Assembly: GCA_937923795.1 (NCBI GenBank) | Contig: CALDWI010000007.1 | Span: 62,001-126,000, forward strand | Reading direction: 5' to 3' | Origin: an uncultured Collinsella sp. | GTDB taxonomy: Bacteria; Actinomycetota; Coriobacteriia; Coriobacteriales; Coriobacteriaceae | Length of the DNA stretch: 64,000 bases | Part shown: positions 34,420-43,252 of the stretch, one piece after another | How positions within the stretch are numbered: position 1 is the first letter of the stretch | Layout: every line of letters starts with the position of its first letter | The notes under the pieces: model-generated | What the model was told of the DNA's origin: nothing | Databases searched by the model: none | What the model saw: only the letters and a program-made list of their open reading frames with translations | Position numbers and translations under genes: made by a program

Positions 34420-37197
34420 TTGGCGCGCGGATCTGCACAAAACGCCAAAGGTAATAAGGCCAATAACCAACCGGCATCTGCTAAGGGTGCCGGTTCCCAT
34501 CTTCGTGCCAATAAGGGCCACGAGGCCGACTTCGACGATTTTGAGCCGCTGGTCGAGCCCTCGGCCAACCGCGATATCGCCGGCGTGGTCATCGCCGTTT
34601 TGGCGATTGCGTCCTTCATTGCCGTGATTTCGCCGGCAACAGCGCCCGTGACGGCTGCGGTTGCCGGTTTCTACCACCTGGGCTTTGGTCTGGGCGCCTA
34701 CGTGCTGCCGATCGTCATTTTGCTGTTTGCCGCCACACTCTTTTTAGGTGAGGACTCGCCGCTCAACGCGCGCTCGGTTGCGGGCGGCGCCGTGGTCTTT
34801 ATCGCCGTCGTCTCCATTCTCTCGCTGATGGTGCCGGGTACGAGCGACTCGTGCGACCCTATGTTCACGCCGCAAAATCTGTCCGACTCGGGTGGCTATA
34901 TCGGTGCGTTTATTGCGAGTGCGCTGCAGAATGCCCTGGGTAAGCCTATCGCGATGGTGGTCCTGTTGGGTCTGGCCGTCGTTGGTTTTGTCATCATTGG
35001 CTTTTCGGTGGGCGGCGTACTGCGCTCTGCCCGCGATCGTGCGGCAGATTTTGCCGAGCGCCGTCGTGCCGATGTTAACGCGAGCCCGTGGGGTGACGAC
35101 GAAGCCCTGTCGGTGCCTGGTGTCGCCCGTCCGCATCTGAGCATTCTTCGTCAAAAGGGCTCCGATGCGGCCGTGACTACGGTTATGGGTAGCGAAGTCG
35201 ATCCGATTCTGGACGATGAGGACGTGGACGAAGATCCGTTTGTCGACGTGTCTGAGGCCGTGGAGGCCGAGCGGGCCAAGACAACGCTGTTGCCGCGCCG
35301 CCATGCCAAGAAGGGCAAGGCTGCGCCCAAACTCAATACGAGTGAGCCCGACCCGTCTTGGTCCGAGAGCGAGATTGAGCTCACCGAGGGTGATGACGAG
35401 GACGACGAGGCTCCGATTGAGACCGCAAAGACAACTTTGCTGCCGCGTCGCCATGCAAAGCGCGACCAGGTAACCGGTCAGCTTTCGATGGAAGACGACC
35501 CCGATAAGATCGACGAGTCCGAGCCGCCGTTTGCCGTGAATCCTGTCTCGGCAGCACCTCAGATCCCCGACTTCTTGAAGCATCCCAAGGTTGCCGATGC
35601 GCCTGCCTTGAGTGCTGTCGAATCGGCTGCGGCCAGCGATGGGGGAACGGACGGCGGCGCCGCAGATAACGAGGGCGAAGAAGAGGACGGCCTCAAACTT
35701 CCGCCACTTGAGATTCTGCATGCCAACCCGCAGTCGGCTTCCGCTGCGTCTTCGGACAAGGAGCTGGAGCAAACTGCCGAGTCGCTGCAGTCGACCCTGC
35801 TTGAGTTTGGCCGCAGCGCCCGCGTGGTCGGCTGGATCGCCGGCCCCACGGTGACGACCTTTAAGCTGCAACCTGGCGAGGGCGAGCGCGTGAGCAAGAT
35901 TTCGAGCCTCGAGGACGATATCGCTCTTTCGCTCGCAGCTCAGTCGGTTCGTATCTTTGCCCCGATCCCCGGCACGTCGCTCGTGGGTATCGAGATCCCC
36001 AATCGCAAGCGCCAGAACGTCAACCTGGGCGACGTGCTGCCCTATGTGAAGGGCGGTCCGCTCGAGCTGGCCATCGGTCGCGATGCCGAGGGTACGCCGG
36101 TCGTCGCCGACCTCGCCAAGATGCCCCACCTGCTGATCGCCGGCACGACCGGTTCTGGTAAGTCGGTGATGATCAACTCCATCATCACGACCCTGCTCAT
36201 GCGCGCGCTTCCCGAGGACGTTCGCCTGATCATGGTCGACCCCAAACGCGTCGAGCTTGCGGGCTATAACGGTCTGCCGCATCTTTACGTGCCTGTAGTG
36301 ACCGAGCCCAAGCAGGCCGCGAGCGCTCTGCAATGGGCCGTGTCCGAGATGGAGCGTCGCCTGAAGGTCTTCGAGCGTCTCAATGTACGTAAGATCTCGA
36401 CCTATAACGAAAAGCAGGCCGCCGGCGAGTTTGAACATTACGATAACCCGCCGCAAAAGATGCCCTATCTGGTCATTATCATCGACGAGCTCTCGGACCT
36501 GATGATGGTCGCCGGTAAGGATGTCGAGGCCTCGATCGTGCGTATTGCTCAGCTGGGCCGTGCCGCCGGTATCCACCTTATCGTGGCCACGCAGCGCCCG
36601 AGCTCCAACGTGGTGACGGGCCTCATTAAGGCCAACATCACCAACCGCATCGCCTTTAACGTCGCCACGGGCATCGACTCGCGCGTCATCATCGACCAGA
36701 TGGGTGCCGAAAAGCTCACCGGTTTGGGCGACATGCTGTTCTCCAAGGTCGACTGGGGCAAGCCTCGCCGTATTCAGGGCTGCTTTGTCTCGGACGATGA
36801 AATCAACGAGATTGTCGAGTTCGTCAAGTCGCAAAGCGAGCCCGACTACCATGAGGAGATCCTGTCGGCTGTGGCGCCCGCTTCCATGTCCATGGCGGGT
36901 GGCGGCATTGTCCGCACCGGAGTTGCCGAGCCGCAAGACGATGATCCGCTCATTTGGGAAGCCGCCCATATTGTGGTGGAATCGCAGCTGGGCTCCACAT
37001 CTGGCCTGCAACGCCGCCTTAAGGTTGGCTATGCGCGCGCCGGGCGTATTATGGACATGCTGGAAGAAAAGGGTGTCGTCGGCCCGCCCGACGGTTCCAA
37101 GCCGCGCGAGGTCCTATTGGACGAGGAGGGGCTTGCCGCGCTGGAATCTGTCGACGCCGAGATGGCACGTGAAGATTGTGAGTTTGGAGGATTCTGA
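34420..37197 (+). CDS. ftsK: DNA translocase FtsK/SpoIIIE
   Basis: A 925-residue protein. Four or so N-terminal membrane helices (about 50-210) are followed by an acidic linker containing a repeated TLLPRRHAK sequence. The motor domain has a P-loop AGTTGSGKS near 575 and Walker B VIIIDELSDLMM, and a C-terminal winged-helix gamma domain (RLKVGYARAGRIMDMLEEKGVVG) binds orienting sequences. It pumps chromosome dimers apart at the septum. TTG start after ATGGAGGTTTAG; the stop overlaps the next ATG. Confidence 0.95.
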   Translation: MARGSAQNAKGNKANNQPASAKGAGSHLRANKGHEADFDDFEPLVEPSANRDIAGVVIAVLAIASFIAVISPATAPVTAAVAGFYHLGFGLGAYVLPIVILLFAATLFLGEDSPLNARSVAGGAVVFIAVVSILSLMVPGTSDSCDPMFTPQNLSDSGGYIGAFIASALQNALGKPIAMVVLLGLAVVGFVIIGFSVGGVLRSARDRAADFAERRRADVNASPWGDDEALSVPGVARPHLSILRQKGSDAAVTTVMGSEVDPILDDEDVDEDPFVDVSEAVEAERAKTTLLPRRHAKKGKAAPKLNTSEPDPSWSESEIELTEGDDEDDEAPIETAKTTLLPRRHAKRDQVTGQLSMEDDPDKIDESEPPFAVNPVSAAPQIPDFLKHPKVADAPALSAVESAAASDGGTDGGAADNEGEEEDGLKLPPLEILHANPQSASAASSDKELEQTAESLQSTLLEFGRSARVVGWIAGPTVTTFKLQPGEGERVSKISSLEDDIALSLAAQSVRIFAPIPGTSLVGIEIPNRKRQNVNLGDVLPYVKGGPLELAIGRDAEGTPVVADLAKMPHLLIAGTTGSGKSVMINSIITTLLMRALPEDVRLIMVDPKRVELAGYNGLPHLYVPVVTEPKQAASALQWAVSEMERRLKVFERLNVRKISTYNEKQAAGEFEHYDNPPQKMPYLVIIIDELSDLMMVAGKDVEASIVRIAQLGRAAGIHLIVATQRPSSNVVTGLIKANITNRIAFNVATGIDSRVIIDQMGAEKLTGLGDMLFSKVDWGKPRRIQGCFVSDDEINEIVEFVKSQSEPDYHEEILSAVAPASMSMAGGGIVRTGVAEPQDDDPLIWEAAHIVVESQLGSTSGLQRRLKVGYARAGRIMDMLEEKGVVGPPDGSKPREVLLDEEGLAALESVDAEMAREDCEFGGF

Positions 37198-38741
37198 TGG
37201 CTGCACGCTTTGGTGACATGCTGCTCGAGCAGCGTCGCCGAATGGGTCTTTCCATTCAGCAGGTCGCCAACACCATCAAAATCAGGCCGCAGATCATCGA
37301 GTTTTTCGAGACCGGTAACTTTGCTTCGATGCCGCCGCGCGGCTATGCGCAGGGCATGATTTCGAGCTATGCTCGCTTTTTGGGCCTCAATCCGCGCGAG
37401 GTCGTCAATGCCTACTTTGACGACCTGATGGCATACGAACGCGAGACATCGCAGCAGGGCGGTCGTTTTCAGGACGCCGCCGGCTACGTCAATTCGCGTT
37501 CTTCGGTCGATAACGGGCGCTTCCTGATGGTTCAGGGCGGTCGTTCGACCCGCTATGGACAGCGTCCTCAGCAGGCCGGTTATATTACCGAGACGGGTTC
37601 GGGCGAGGAAATTCGCTCACAGCGTGACCGGTTCCGCAGTACGCCGATGCCCGAGGACCGTGCGCTTCCCGCTGCTCGCGGCGTGGCGCGTGACCCTCGT
37701 GCCGGCTACGGCGACGGCGGCTATTCCGATCGCGGTTACCGTGGTGCCTCTACGGGACGCTCTCGCGGTGGCTATGCGGATGCCGATACCACGCAGGTGA
37801 CGCCGCGTCTTCGCTCTCAATCACAGCCGTATGGCCAGCGCTCCTCGGCTCCGCGTTCGGGCCAGCGTGGCTATCAAGGCCGAGGTGAACTTGCGCCCCG
37901 CTCGGGTCAGCGCAGCCTTCAGGGCCAGGGTGGCTATCGCGGCCGTTCCGATAGCAATCGTGGTCGTATGCCTCAGGGAGGCGGCCGCAGCAGTTCCAGT
38001 CGTGGACGCGGCGGATCACGTACTCCTCAAAACAACGGGCTCGATCCGCGTATCGTCTACGCCGGCATCGGCGCCGTGGCGCTGCTGCTGATCGTGCTCA
38101 TCGTGGTGCTCCTGCGTGGCTGCGGCTCCTCGGCGCCCGAGTCGACGCCCGAGACGCCCGTTGCCACCAAGACGACGACCAAGAAGTCTTCTAAGAAGAC
38201 CGAAACGGTCGACGAGGACGAAGATACCGATGAGGCGACGGATGAGTCGACCGATTCGGACGCCACCAAGACGGCCAAGAAGGAAGAGAACGAGGTCACG
38301 AAGGTCAAGGTCTCCGTTGCCAAGGGAAAGACCGCGTGGATTGAGGTCAAGGTCGACGGCAAGTCGGTCTATGGCGCCCAGGCGACTGGCCCCTTTGAGC
38401 AGGAGTACACGCCCGAGTCCTCGATCGAGATCACCACGTCCAAGCCTTCCGATGTCACCGTTACCAAGAACGGTGAAAAGGTCCGTTACGATACCAAGAC
38501 CTCGGGCGTGGCGCGTGTGACGATCACCGTTCCCAAGAAGGAGACGACTGATTCCGCGAATGGTGAAAGTTCTGATGGTACCGACACCACCGATGGTACC
38601 GACACCACCGATGGTACCGACACCACCGATGGTACCGACACCTCCGACGGTACCGATGCCCAGTCCACGGATGGTGCCGTTACCGCAACTGACGGTCAAA
38701 CGCCCACCGATTCTACCGACTATTCGTACGATAGCTACTAA
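37197..38741 (+). CDS. RodZ-like membrane protein with HTH, Arg/Gly-rich linker and DGTDTT repeats
   Basis: A 514-residue single-pass protein. Residues 1-80 form a RodZ-type HTH (FGDMLLEQRRRMGLSIQQVA...RGYAQGMISSYARFLGL). About 110-275 is basic and rich in Arg, Gly, Ser and Gln (RGRGGSRTP, GYRGRSDSNRGR). A membrane segment follows (IVYAGIGAVALLLIVLIVVL, about 282-301), then an outside part with acidic Thr/Asp runs, a small beta domain (VSVAKGKTAWIEVKVDGKSVYGA) like the DUF4115 end of RodZ, and a tail of DGTDTT repeats. RodZ links MreB to the envelope; here the job could be division or envelope control given coupling to ftsK. ATG overlaps the ftsK stop. Confidence 0.75.
   Translation: MAARFGDMLLEQRRRMGLSIQQVANTIKIRPQIIEFFETGNFASMPPRGYAQGMISSYARFLGLNPREVVNAYFDDLMAYERETSQQGGRFQDAAGYVNSRSSVDNGRFLMVQGGRSTRYGQRPQQAGYITETGSGEEIRSQRDRFRSTPMPEDRALPAARGVARDPRAGYGDGGYSDRGYRGASTGRSRGGYADADTTQVTPRLRSQSQPYGQRSSAPRSGQRGYQGRGELAPRSGQRSLQGQGGYRGRSDSNRGRMPQGGGRSSSSRGRGGSRTPQNNGLDPRIVYAGIGAVALLLIVLIVVLLRGCGSSAPESTPETPVATKTTTKKSSKKTETVDEDEDTDEATDESTDSDATKTAKKEENEVTKVKVSVAKGKTAWIEVKVDGKSVYGAQATGPFEQEYTPESSIEITTSKPSDVTVTKNGEKVRYDTKTSGVARVTITVPKKETTDSANGESSDGTDTTDGTDTTDGTDTTDGTDTSDGTDAQSTDGAVTATDGQTPTDSTDYSYDSY
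38574..38660 (+). repeat. 18-bp tandem repeat in the RodZ-like tail
   Basis: Four near-identical 18-base units (gatggtaccgacaccacc) and a partial fifth, coding DGTDTT. The near identity at the DNA level, not just the protein level, suggests recent slippage, so copy number probably varies between strains. Confidence 0.85.
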
Positions 38742-38767
38742 GCCGCTCGTACGCGAAAGGAAACATC

Positions 38768-39265
38768 ATGGCTAAAGATTCCAGCTTCGACGTCGTGTCC
38801 GAGGTCAACATGCAAGAGGTCGACAACGCCTTCCAGCAGACCACGCGCGAGATTTCCCAGCGCTATGACCTTAAGGATTCCGGCGCTACGATTGAGCTTT
38901 CGAAGGGCGACAAGCTCTTTACGATCAACGCCCCGGCCGACTTTGTCTCCAAACAGATTGTCGACGTGCTGAGCTCCAAGCTCATCAAGCGCGGCATCGA
39001 CCTCAAGGCTGTCTCGTGGGATGCTCCGCAGGCGGCATCGGGCGGCACCGTGCGCGTGCTCGGCCATATCGTCGAGGGTATCGACCAGGCGACCGCCAAG
39101 AAGATCAACAAGGACATCAAGGACCAAAAGCTCAAGGTCAAGGTGACCATCGAGGCCGACAAACTGCGTGTTTCCTCTGCTTCGAAGGATGCGTTGCAGA
39201 CCGTGATCCAGTTCCTGCGCGACCAGGACTACGGCCAGCCGCTGCAGTTCACCAACTACCGCTAA
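38768..39265 (+). CDS. yajQ: YajQ family nucleotide-binding protein
   Basis: A 165-residue DUF520 protein beginning SSFDVVSEVNMQEVDNA, the family signature, with two ferredoxin-like folds. YajQ proteins bind nucleotides; some bind cyclic-di-GMP with a transcription factor. The role here is unknown. ATG after CGAAAGGAAAC. It lies between the RodZ-like gene and rimO. Confidence 0.9.
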   Translation: MAKDSSFDVVSEVNMQEVDNAFQQTTREISQRYDLKDSGATIELSKGDKLFTINAPADFVSKQIVDVLSSKLIKRGIDLKAVSWDAPQAASGGTVRVLGHIVEGIDQATAKKINKDIKDQKLKVKVTIEADKLRVSSASKDALQTVIQFLRDQDYGQPLQFTNYR

Positions 39266-39292
39266 TATCAATCGAAAGGACTGCTCTCCAAC

Positions 39293-40642
39293 ATGGATAC
39301 ACCGTTGGGCTCCGTGCTCTACATCACCCTCGGGTGCGCTAAGAACGAGGTTGACACCGACCGCATGCGTTCTCTTTTGACCGCCGCGGGCTACGAGGAG
39401 GCATTTGACCCGCAGGATGCCGATATCGCCATCGTCAATACTTGCTCGTTCCTCGCCTCCGCAACGTCCGAGAGCATCGAGACCACGCTCGAGCTCGCCA
39501 ACGAGGTTCAGGACGGCGTTCGTTCTTGCCCCATCGTCATGTGCGGCTGCGTGCCGTCGCGCTATGGCGATGACCTGCCTGACGAGCTGCCCGAGGTCGC
39601 TGCCTTTGTGAAGGCCGACGAGGAAGACGGCATCGTGGCGGTCATCGATGGCGTGCTGGGTGTCGAGCGTGAGATTGCAGCCTATATCCCGCAGGTCAAA
39701 CGTACCGTCGAGGGTGCTGTCGCCTACGTCAAGATTTCCGATGGCTGCAACCGCTTCTGCAGCTTCTGCATGATTCCCTACATCCGCGGCCGCTATCATT
39801 CGCGCAATGCCGAGAGCATCATCTCCGAGGTGCGCGACCTGGTTGCCGGCGGTGTGCGCGAAATCGTGCTGATCGGCCAGGACACGGGCATCTGGGGTAC
39901 CGACTTTGCCGACGAGGACGTCGCCGATGGCTCGCCGCGCAATCTGGCGCAGCTGCTGCGTGCCGTCGCCGAGGCCGTGCGCCCGCACAACGTCTGGGTC
40001 CGCGTGCTCTATCTGCAGCCCGAGGGCATGACTGACGAACTCATCGAGACGATTCGCGATACGCCCGAGGTGCTGCCCTATATCGATATTCCCGTGCAGC
40101 ACTGCGACGCGCGCATTCTCAAGGCCATGCGTCGCTCCGGTTCGCGCCAGGAGCTCGAGGGTCTGTTCCGCGACCTTCGCGAGCGTATCCCCGGCATCGT
40201 GATCCGTTCCACGGCCATGGTCGGCTTCCCGACCGAGACCGACGACGAGTTCCGCGACCTTATCGACTTTATGGATGCCGTCGGCTTTGACTACACGAGC
40301 GTCTTTGCCTACTCGCAGGAGGAGGGCAGCCTGGCCGCTAAGATGGAGGGTCAGGTCGACGAAGAGGTCAAGCTCGAGCGCGCCCAGGAGGCCATGGACC
40401 TGGCCGAGTCGCTCGGTTTTGCCGCCACTGCCGCACATGTGGGCGAGCGCGCCCAGGTAATCGTCGACGGTATCGAAGAGACCGAGGGCGGCGCCGAGCT
40501 GATCGGCCATGCCTGGTTCCAGGCGCCCGATTCCGATGGCGCGGTGCATCTGGACGCCAGCGAGGCGTCCGTGGGCGATATTCTGATCGTCGAGTTTACC
40601 GATAGCTTCTGCTATGAGCTTATCGGTCATGTTGTGGAGTAG
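39293..40642 (+). CDS. rimO: Ribosomal protein S12 methylthiotransferase RimO
   Basis: A 449-residue methylthiotransferase with TLGCAKNEVDTDRM at the N-terminus, the radical SAM motif CNRFCSFCMIPYIRGRYHSR, and a C-terminal TRAM domain. The CAKNxVD and IRGxYxSR variants separate RimO from MiaB and MtaB. It thiomethylates the conserved Asp of S12. ATG after GAAAGGACTGC. Followed by pgsA at nine bases. Confidence 0.95.
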   Translation: MDTPLGSVLYITLGCAKNEVDTDRMRSLLTAAGYEEAFDPQDADIAIVNTCSFLASATSESIETTLELANEVQDGVRSCPIVMCGCVPSRYGDDLPDELPEVAAFVKADEEDGIVAVIDGVLGVEREIAAYIPQVKRTVEGAVAYVKISDGCNRFCSFCMIPYIRGRYHSRNAESIISEVRDLVAGGVREIVLIGQDTGIWGTDFADEDVADGSPRNLAQLLRAVAEAVRPHNVWVRVLYLQPEGMTDELIETIRDTPEVLPYIDIPVQHCDARILKAMRRSGSRQELEGLFRDLRERIPGIVIRSTAMVGFPTETDDEFRDLIDFMDAVGFDYTSVFAYSQEEGSLAAKMEGQVDEEVKLERAQEAMDLAESLGFAATAAHVGERAQVIVDGIEETEGGAELIGHAWFQAPDSDGAVHLDASEASVGDILIVEFTDSFCYELIGHVVE

Positions 40643-40651
40643 GAGAGCGTC

Positions 40652-41290
40652 GTGGCAAACGAGAGCAATAAGGAACTGACGAGTGTCTGGACGCCCGCCA
40701 ACATCGTGACGTGCGTTCGCATCGTCTTTATCCCGGTGTTCATGATCGTCTCGGCCCTGTCTCACACGAGTGTTGCCGGTACGGATTGGAGCACCTTCGA
40801 CGGCCCGCTCGCCGCCGCTGCCTTCATTCTGTATGTGATCCTGTCGTGCACCGATAAGGTCGACGGTTATCTGGCGCGTTCGCGCAACGAGATCACCGAC
40901 TTCGGTAAATTCTTGGACCCCATCGCCGATAAGCTGCTCGTGTTCTCGGCCCTGCTGCTGTTCTTGGATTTTGGCGCGGTGACCGTGTGGTCCGTGTTCA
41001 TTATCCTGTTCCGTGAGCTTCTGGTGAGCGCCCTTCGCATGGTCGCGAGTGCGGCCGGTGTGGTCGTTGCGGCCGATAAGCTCGGCAAGTACAAGACGGC
41101 AACCACGATGGTCTCCATCTGCGGTTACCTGTGCGTTTTTGCTATGGCCGGCTTGCACCTTGGCCCGGTGGCGCTGACGCTCGGCATCTACTCGGTGTCG
41201 CGCTTCCTGTACGCCGTTGCCGTTGTCCTGACCGTTATCTCGGGCGCCCAGTACTTCTGGAACTGCCGCAAGATCGTCTTTTCGGTCTAG
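40652..41290 (+). CDS. pgsA: CDP-diacylglycerol--glycerol-3-phosphate 3-phosphatidyltransferase
   Basis: A 212-residue membrane enzyme with several hydrophobic segments and the CDP-alcohol motif DKVDGYLARSRNEITDFGKF continuing to LDPIADK (D-G-x2-A-R-x8-G-x3-D-x3-D). It makes phosphatidylglycerol phosphate. Position between rimO and cinA is the standard one for pgsA. GTG start after GGAGAGC. Confidence 0.92.
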   Translation: MANESNKELTSVWTPANIVTCVRIVFIPVFMIVSALSHTSVAGTDWSTFDGPLAAAAFILYVILSCTDKVDGYLARSRNEITDFGKFLDPIADKLLVFSALLLFLDFGAVTVWSVFIILFRELLVSALRMVASAAGVVVAADKLGKYKTATTMVSICGYLCVFAMAGLHLGPVALTLGIYSVSRFLYAVAVVLTVISGAQYFWNCRKIVFSV

Positions 41291-41304
41291 GTCCTGGTGG
41301 GTAT

Positions 41305-41835
41305 ATGACGGACTCTTTTGAGCAGATTTCCGCACATAACGAGGAGCTGGCGCGTGATATTGTCGAGCGCGCGAGCGCTCGGGGCGTGACGGTTTCGACG
41401 GCTGAGTCGCTGACGGCGGGTATGATCGCCTCGACGATTGCCGATATCCCGGGCGCCTCGGCGGTGCTGCGTGGCGGTGCGGTGACCTATTGCGATGAGA
41501 TTAAGCATCGTGTTCTTGGTGTTGAGCAGGAGACGCTCGACCGCTATACCGCGGTGTCGCATCAGACCGCGCGCGAGATGGCGGTGGGTTCGCTGGAGCT
41601 GTACCAGAGCGATATTGCAGTGAGCGCAACGGGTTATGCCGGCCCCGGCGGTGGCACTGAGGACGATCCGGCGGGCACTTTCTATATTGGCTGGGCGCAT
41701 CGTTCCGCCGATGGGGGCGTGCCGGTCGTGGACTCTGTGCGCTGCCACTATGAGGGCGACCGTTCGTGTGTTCGTGCCCATGCGGTCGCGGAGGCATTGG
41801 GGCGCATTGCCCTTGTGCTCAACTCTATGGAATAG
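41305..41835 (+). CDS. cinA: CinA C-terminal-type protein (nicotinamide-nucleotide amidase family)
   Basis: A 176-residue stand-alone CinA C-terminal domain with STAESLTAGMIASTIADIPGAS at the N-terminus and SATGYAGPGGG in the middle. Such proteins deamidate NMN for NAD recycling. The MoCF-like N-terminal domain of full CinA is absent. It precedes recA, as in streptococci where cinA-recA is competence-induced, but here a terminator separates them. ATG 41305; the frame is open further upstream without family resemblance. Confidence 0.88.
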   Translation: MTDSFEQISAHNEELARDIVERASARGVTVSTAESLTAGMIASTIADIPGASAVLRGGAVTYCDEIKHRVLGVEQETLDRYTAVSHQTAREMAVGSLELYQSDIAVSATGYAGPGGGTEDDPAGTFYIGWAHRSADGGVPVVDSVRCHYEGDRSCVRAHAVAEALGRIALVLNSME

Positions 41836-41842
41836 ACATGTT

Positions 41843-41870
41843 TTAAGGGGCCTCCGAGCCCCTTAATTGT
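41843..41870 (+). terminator. Terminator after cinA
   Basis: Perfect 9-bp arms ttaaggggc and gccccttaa with a weak T tract. Confidence 0.65.
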
Positions 41871-41962
41871 GGAGATAGGGACCTCCGGCGAATTTTATCT
41901 TTGTGCAGGTAGTTGTCGTATTTTTCCTCGCCATGATTTTCTTGGTTCGCCTGCGGTCAAGC

Positions 41963-42006
41963 ATTTGGTCAGTGTTTGGTCGGCGTTTGGTTGGGTTTTG
42001 GAAAGA
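41963..42006 (+). promoter_or_regulatory. Four 11-bp direct repeats upstream of recA
   Basis: ATTTGGTCAGT, GTTTGGTCGGC, GTTTGGTTGGG and TTTTGGAAAGA lie end to end (41963-42006), all with TTTGG in phase. They end 27 bases before the -35 of recA, the place of an activator site. The same pattern occurs twice upstream of comEA. Confidence 0.65.
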
Positions 42007-42033
42007 CCGCCTGCATATGATTGGCCTGAACGG

Positions 42034-42062
42034 TTGACCACGAACAGCCGTTCGTTTATTAT
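42034..42062 (+). promoter_or_regulatory. recA promoter with LexA box
   Basis: TTGACC (42034-42039), 17 bases, TATTAT (42057-42062). In the spacer CGAACAGCCGTTCG (42041-42054) is a perfect GAAC-N4-GTTC LexA box, so repressor binding would block the polymerase. Confidence 0.88.
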
Positions 42063-42092
42063 CGATGCAGGTTGTTAAGAGGAGGGCTATTC

Positions 42093-43241
42093 ATGGCCAA
42101 GAATTCAGGTCCCGTACGTACCGTTCATGCTCGCACGACGGGTAAAGAGCGCGATGAGATGATCGCCACCACCAAGGCCGAGATCGAGAAGAAATTCGGC
42201 CAGGGTTCCATCATGAGGTACGGCGACGGTGGTCCCGAGCTCGAGGTCGAGGCCATTCCCACGGGCGCCCTGGCCCTCGATGCCGCGCTGGGTATCGGCG
42301 GCGTGCCGCGCGGCCGTATCGTCGAGATTTACGGTCCTGAGTCCTCCGGTAAGACGACGCTTTCGCTCGAGATCCTGGCCGAGGCCCAGGCAATGGGTGG
42401 CGTTGTGGCATTTATCGATGCCGAGCACGCGCTTGATCCCACGTATGCCGCGCGCATCGGCGTGGATATCGACGAGGTGCTCATTTCCCAGCCCGATACG
42501 GGCGAGCAGGCGCTCGAGATTGTTGACATGCTCGTGCGTTCCGGCGCCATCGATGCCATCGTCGTCGACTCCGTCGCCGCGCTGACCCCGCGTGCCGAGA
42601 TCGAGGGAGAAATCGGCGATACTACGGTCGGTCTTCAGGCTCGCCTGATGAGCCAGGCGCTCCGCAAGCTCGCCGGCTCGCTGTCCAAGTCCAACACGAC
42701 GTGCATCTTCATTAACCAGCTGCGTGAGAAGATCGGCGTCATGTTCGGCAACCCCGAGACTACGACGGGCGGCCGCGCCCTTAAGTTCTTCTCTTCGGTG
42801 CGTATCGACATTCGCCGTATCGACAGCATTAAGCTTAAGGACGAGGTTATCGGTAACCGCGTGCGCGCCAAGGTCGTTAAGAACAAGGTGGCAGCTCCGT
42901 TCCGTTCTGCTGAGTTCGACATCATGTACGGTACGGGCATCTCCAAGGAGGGCTCGATTCTGGACATGGCTGTCGAGTGCGGCATCTGCAAGAAGATGGG
43001 CTCCTGGTTTGCCTATGGCGAGGACAAGCTCGGCAACGGTCGCGAGGCCGCCAAGGCGTTCCTGCGCGAACACCCCGATTGCGCTGACGAGATTGAGCAT
43101 AAGGTCCGCCTTGCCTGCGGACTTGAGTTTGATGACGATGCTCCGTCCGAGGTCGAGCTGACCGATCAGCCTGCGCCTGAGGAGTTTGACGAGCTTTACG
43201 CCATCGATGGTTCCGCCATGCTCGATGATGACGACGAGTAG
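42093..43241 (+). CDS. recA: Recombinase RecA
   Basis: A 382-residue recombinase with Walker A GPESSGKTT (81-89), the DSVAALTPRAEIEGE segment with loop L1, and an acidic C-terminal tail. It forms nucleoprotein filaments for strand exchange and triggers LexA self-cleavage. ATG after AAGAGGAGGGC. A LexA box overlaps its promoter and tandem 11-bp repeats lie upstream, so two controls are likely. recX follows 11 bases later. Confidence 0.98.
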   Translation: MAKNSGPVRTVHARTTGKERDEMIATTKAEIEKKFGQGSIMRYGDGGPELEVEAIPTGALALDAALGIGGVPRGRIVEIYGPESSGKTTLSLEILAEAQAMGGVVAFIDAEHALDPTYAARIGVDIDEVLISQPDTGEQALEIVDMLVRSGAIDAIVVDSVAALTPRAEIEGEIGDTTVGLQARLMSQALRKLAGSLSKSNTTCIFINQLREKIGVMFGNPETTTGGRALKFFSSVRIDIRRIDSIKLKDEVIGNRVRAKVVKNKVAAPFRSAEFDIMYGTGISKEGSILDMAVECGICKKMGSWFAYGEDKLGNGREAAKAFLREHPDCADEIEHKVRLACGLEFDDDAPSEVELTDQPAPEEFDELYAIDGSAMLDDDDE

Positions 43242-43252
43242 CGGTTACGCTC

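Noticed and set aside
38574..38660. Tandem repeats resembling a CRISPR array
   Set aside because: Units are directly adjacent without spacers, in frame, and encode DGTDTT in the RodZ-like tail.
41963..42006. The 11-bp repeats upstream of recA as LexA boxes
   Set aside because: They lack GAAC-N4-GTTC and are direct, not inverted; the true LexA box is at 42041-42054.
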